Below are positions 62,183 through 64,000 of a stretch of DNA of 64,000 bases, in pieces. Location of the stretch: assembly GCF_036324505.1 (NCBI RefSeq), contig NC_086370.1:9162512-9226511 (forward strand). The letters run 5' to 3'. The translations under genes and the position numbers were made by a program. The stretch comes from Eleginops maclovinus. Its lineage: Eukaryota; Chordata; Actinopteri; Perciformes; Eleginopidae. Each line of letters opens with the position of its first letter. The stretch's first letter is position 1. The notes beneath the pieces were generated by a model. That model was not told the DNA's origin. It searched no databases and saw only the letters and a program-made list of their open reading frames with translations.

Positions 62183-63725
62183 ATGAGTATTTTGAGCCCT
62201 GTGACGGATAACAAATCAAACCTCACGGGAATTGTGGGAGGCCCAGAAGAATACTCCAGAGCCATGCAGTCAGAGGAGCTATTCAACAGGAAACTCAAAG
62301 CCCTGAATGGTAGCATGGGACCACCAGCCCCCAACATGCAGGGGAAACCTGACAAAACAAATGGAAATCCAGCCATGCCTAAAATGGGCGTCAGGGCCAG
62401 AGTGACAGACTGGCCACCAAGGAACGACGGATGGGACGGACGGCCTTCACCGAACTATCAGAGTGTGATACCGGTGTTTCAGAACGGCCAGCAGGAGCAC
62501 ACTGTGGAAATACTGGAGCAGGGCGAGGCAGTCTGCCTGCAGGTAGACTACTCTGGCAAATACACACTGAGCGACCTCCTCAGCCACTCGCCGCTGAAGG
62601 GTCTCCATCCTATCCGCCAACGCAGTAACAGCGATGTAACCATTAGTGACATTGACTCTGAGGACATAATGGACCAGCACGCTGTCAACCCGAACACTGG
62701 GGCATCTCTGCATCGCGAATACGGCAGCACCTCCTCCATTGACCGCCAGGGCCTGACTAGCGACGGCTTCTTTACCATGCTAAGGGGCTACCGAGTGGAA
62801 ACCCTGGACCACCGTAGCATTCCGCCCATGGGTTTCCCCGAGTTGTTGCGCTGCGATGCCGCACTATCTCCTAGCCTGCAGACAGCAGCCCAGATCGCCA
62901 GAGGTGAGATAGTCCACATTCCAGGCTACGACTACATAGACAACTCTCTCCTTTACAGCCGGGAGCCAGACAAGTCCTTCATGAGGCGCCTTAAATCCGA
63001 ATCGTCTGAAACATCTCTGTTCAGGAAGCTGCGCACCATAAAGAGTGAGAGTGATGCCTTGCGGCTCTCTTTAGAGGACGACCGGCGACCGCTCAGCTTC
63101 CAAAAATGCTTTGCGCACTACGACGTCCAGAGCGTTCTTTTCAACATCAGCGAGGCGGTGGCAGGCCGAGCCAACCTGTGTCAGAGGAAGAACACCACCA
63201 CTGGGGCGTCAGCTGCCTCCGCTGGACTTGGGCCTGGCACTGTGGCAGGAGGCGGGGGCGGGGGCGTAGGCGGAGCTTTGGCTATGGCTATGGCTGTGGC
63301 TGGACCTGGACCCGGAGCAGGTATAGATAGTGGGGCGGCTGGATGTAGCAGTGGAAATACACCCATGTTTGAGTCTCCACTGGGCAGCAGGGAGGACTTG
63401 AACCCCAAGGAGAACCTGGATGTTGATGACGGGGACCGGAAGAGCAACGGCTTGGTGCTGAGCTGTCCTCACTTTCGCAATGAGATTGGTGGCGAGGGCG
63501 AGAGGAGGATCTCCCTCTCCAGAGCCAACAGTGCCAACTACACTGGCATGTCAGAGAGCTGCTCTTTCGAATCATCTTTAAGTTCCCACTGCACCAACGC
63601 AGGAGTGTCTGTTCTGGAGGTGCCGCGAGAAAACCAGCCTATCCACAGGGAGAAGGTCAAGCGCTACATCATTGAGCACATCGACCTCGGAGCCTACTAC
63701 TACCACAAGTACTTCTACGGCAGAG
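62183..63725 (+). CDS. sipa1l2: Signal-induced proliferation-associated 1-like 2, first coding exon (partial gene)
   Basis: 514 codons plus one base, ending in AGAG|gtaagg. The gene continues beyond the window, so the RapGAP and PDZ domains are not visible. Recognisable family blocks: MPKMGVRARVTDWPPR (residues 65-80), LHPIRQRSNSDVTISDID (141-158), NPNTGASLHREYGSTSSI (169-186), FFTMLRGYRVE, ETSLFRKLRTIKSE, CFAHYDVQSVLFNISEA, and VLEVPRENQPIHREKVKRYI near the end. The family activates the GTPase of Rap1/Rap2 and is postsynaptic or vesicle-associated in neurons. SIPA1L1 and SIPA1L3 share these blocks. I chose L2 because map10 and ntpcr are next to it, as in human. Residues about 346-393 are a Gly/Ala-rich insertion not known from mammals. 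Confidence 0.92.
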
Positions 63726-63735
63726 GTAAGGAATG

Positions 63736-63755
63736 CTAATGATGATGATGATGAT
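63736..63755 (+). repeat. (GAT)n microsatellite
   Basis: About six TGA/GAT triplets directly after the sipa1l2 donor site. Confidence 0.85.
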
Positions 63756-64000
63756 GTGTGATTTCTTAGTGAGTCAAACAGGAGGATTGAAATGACTCAG
63801 CGTTGAGGATTATTACACTTTCCAGGCCCAATCCATTTCCTTGAAATGATGCACAATGCTGTGTGAGCAAGTTCCCAAATGGAACAGCCTCAGATATCTT
63901 GACGGCCCCGGTTATTTTTGTAGGGCCAGATGAAATGAGGGGCCAGAACAATAGCAGTCTTGTGTTGGGCGCAAGGGTGTGTGTTTCACTTCCTCGGGAG

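Noticed and set aside
1..64000. CRISPR arrays, prokaryotic operons, phage or defence systems
   Set aside because: No regularly spaced repeats or compact co-directional frames; the gene structure is clearly that of a vertebrate nuclear genome.

Overview
The window looks like nuclear DNA from a teleost fish, probably a percomorph-type genome with short introns. The reasons are spliced genes with GT/AG junctions, long CA/CT microsatellites, teleost-type hAT (Tol2-like) and MITE repeats, and the gene neighbourhood NTPCR - MAP10 - SIPA1L2. That neighbourhood is also found on human 1q42.2, with the same relative orientation. The species cannot be named from the sequence.

Layout, left to right. (1) 1285-16994, + strand: the 3' part of a large multi-exon gene. 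I could join 23 coding exons in one uninterrupted frame (1797 codons plus stop). It encodes spectrin-repeat helices, a very large disordered linker (one 639-codon exon), a beta-spectrin-type PH domain, a small cysteine cluster and a polybasic C-terminus. I do not recognise an established vertebrate gene name for it. (2) 17000-23590: intergenic, between convergent genes, with one repeat fragment. (3) 23595-26901, - strand: ntpcr, five exons, complete (195 aa). (4) 27929-30280, - strand: map10, a single coding exon (783 aa). (5) About 31430-31658, + strand: a plausible non-coding first exon of sipa1l2, then a roughly 30 kb intron holding transposon relics, microsatellites and possible conserved elements. 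(6) 61913-63725, + strand: the first coding exon of sipa1l2, with a 5' leader rich in upstream ORFs. The gene continues beyond the window.

The genes do not form a pathway. The spectrin-like protein, MAP10 (microtubules, cytokinesis) and SIPA1L2 (Rap GTPase-activating protein at synapses) are all cytoskeleton or membrane-scaffold proteins. NTPCR is a soluble nucleoside triphosphatase. The most novel content is the unnamed spectrin/PH gene. Nothing resembles a bacterial defence or mobile system. The clearest new structural observation is a 1082-bp non-autonomous hAT element (40203-41284) bounded by perfect 8-bp target-site duplications.
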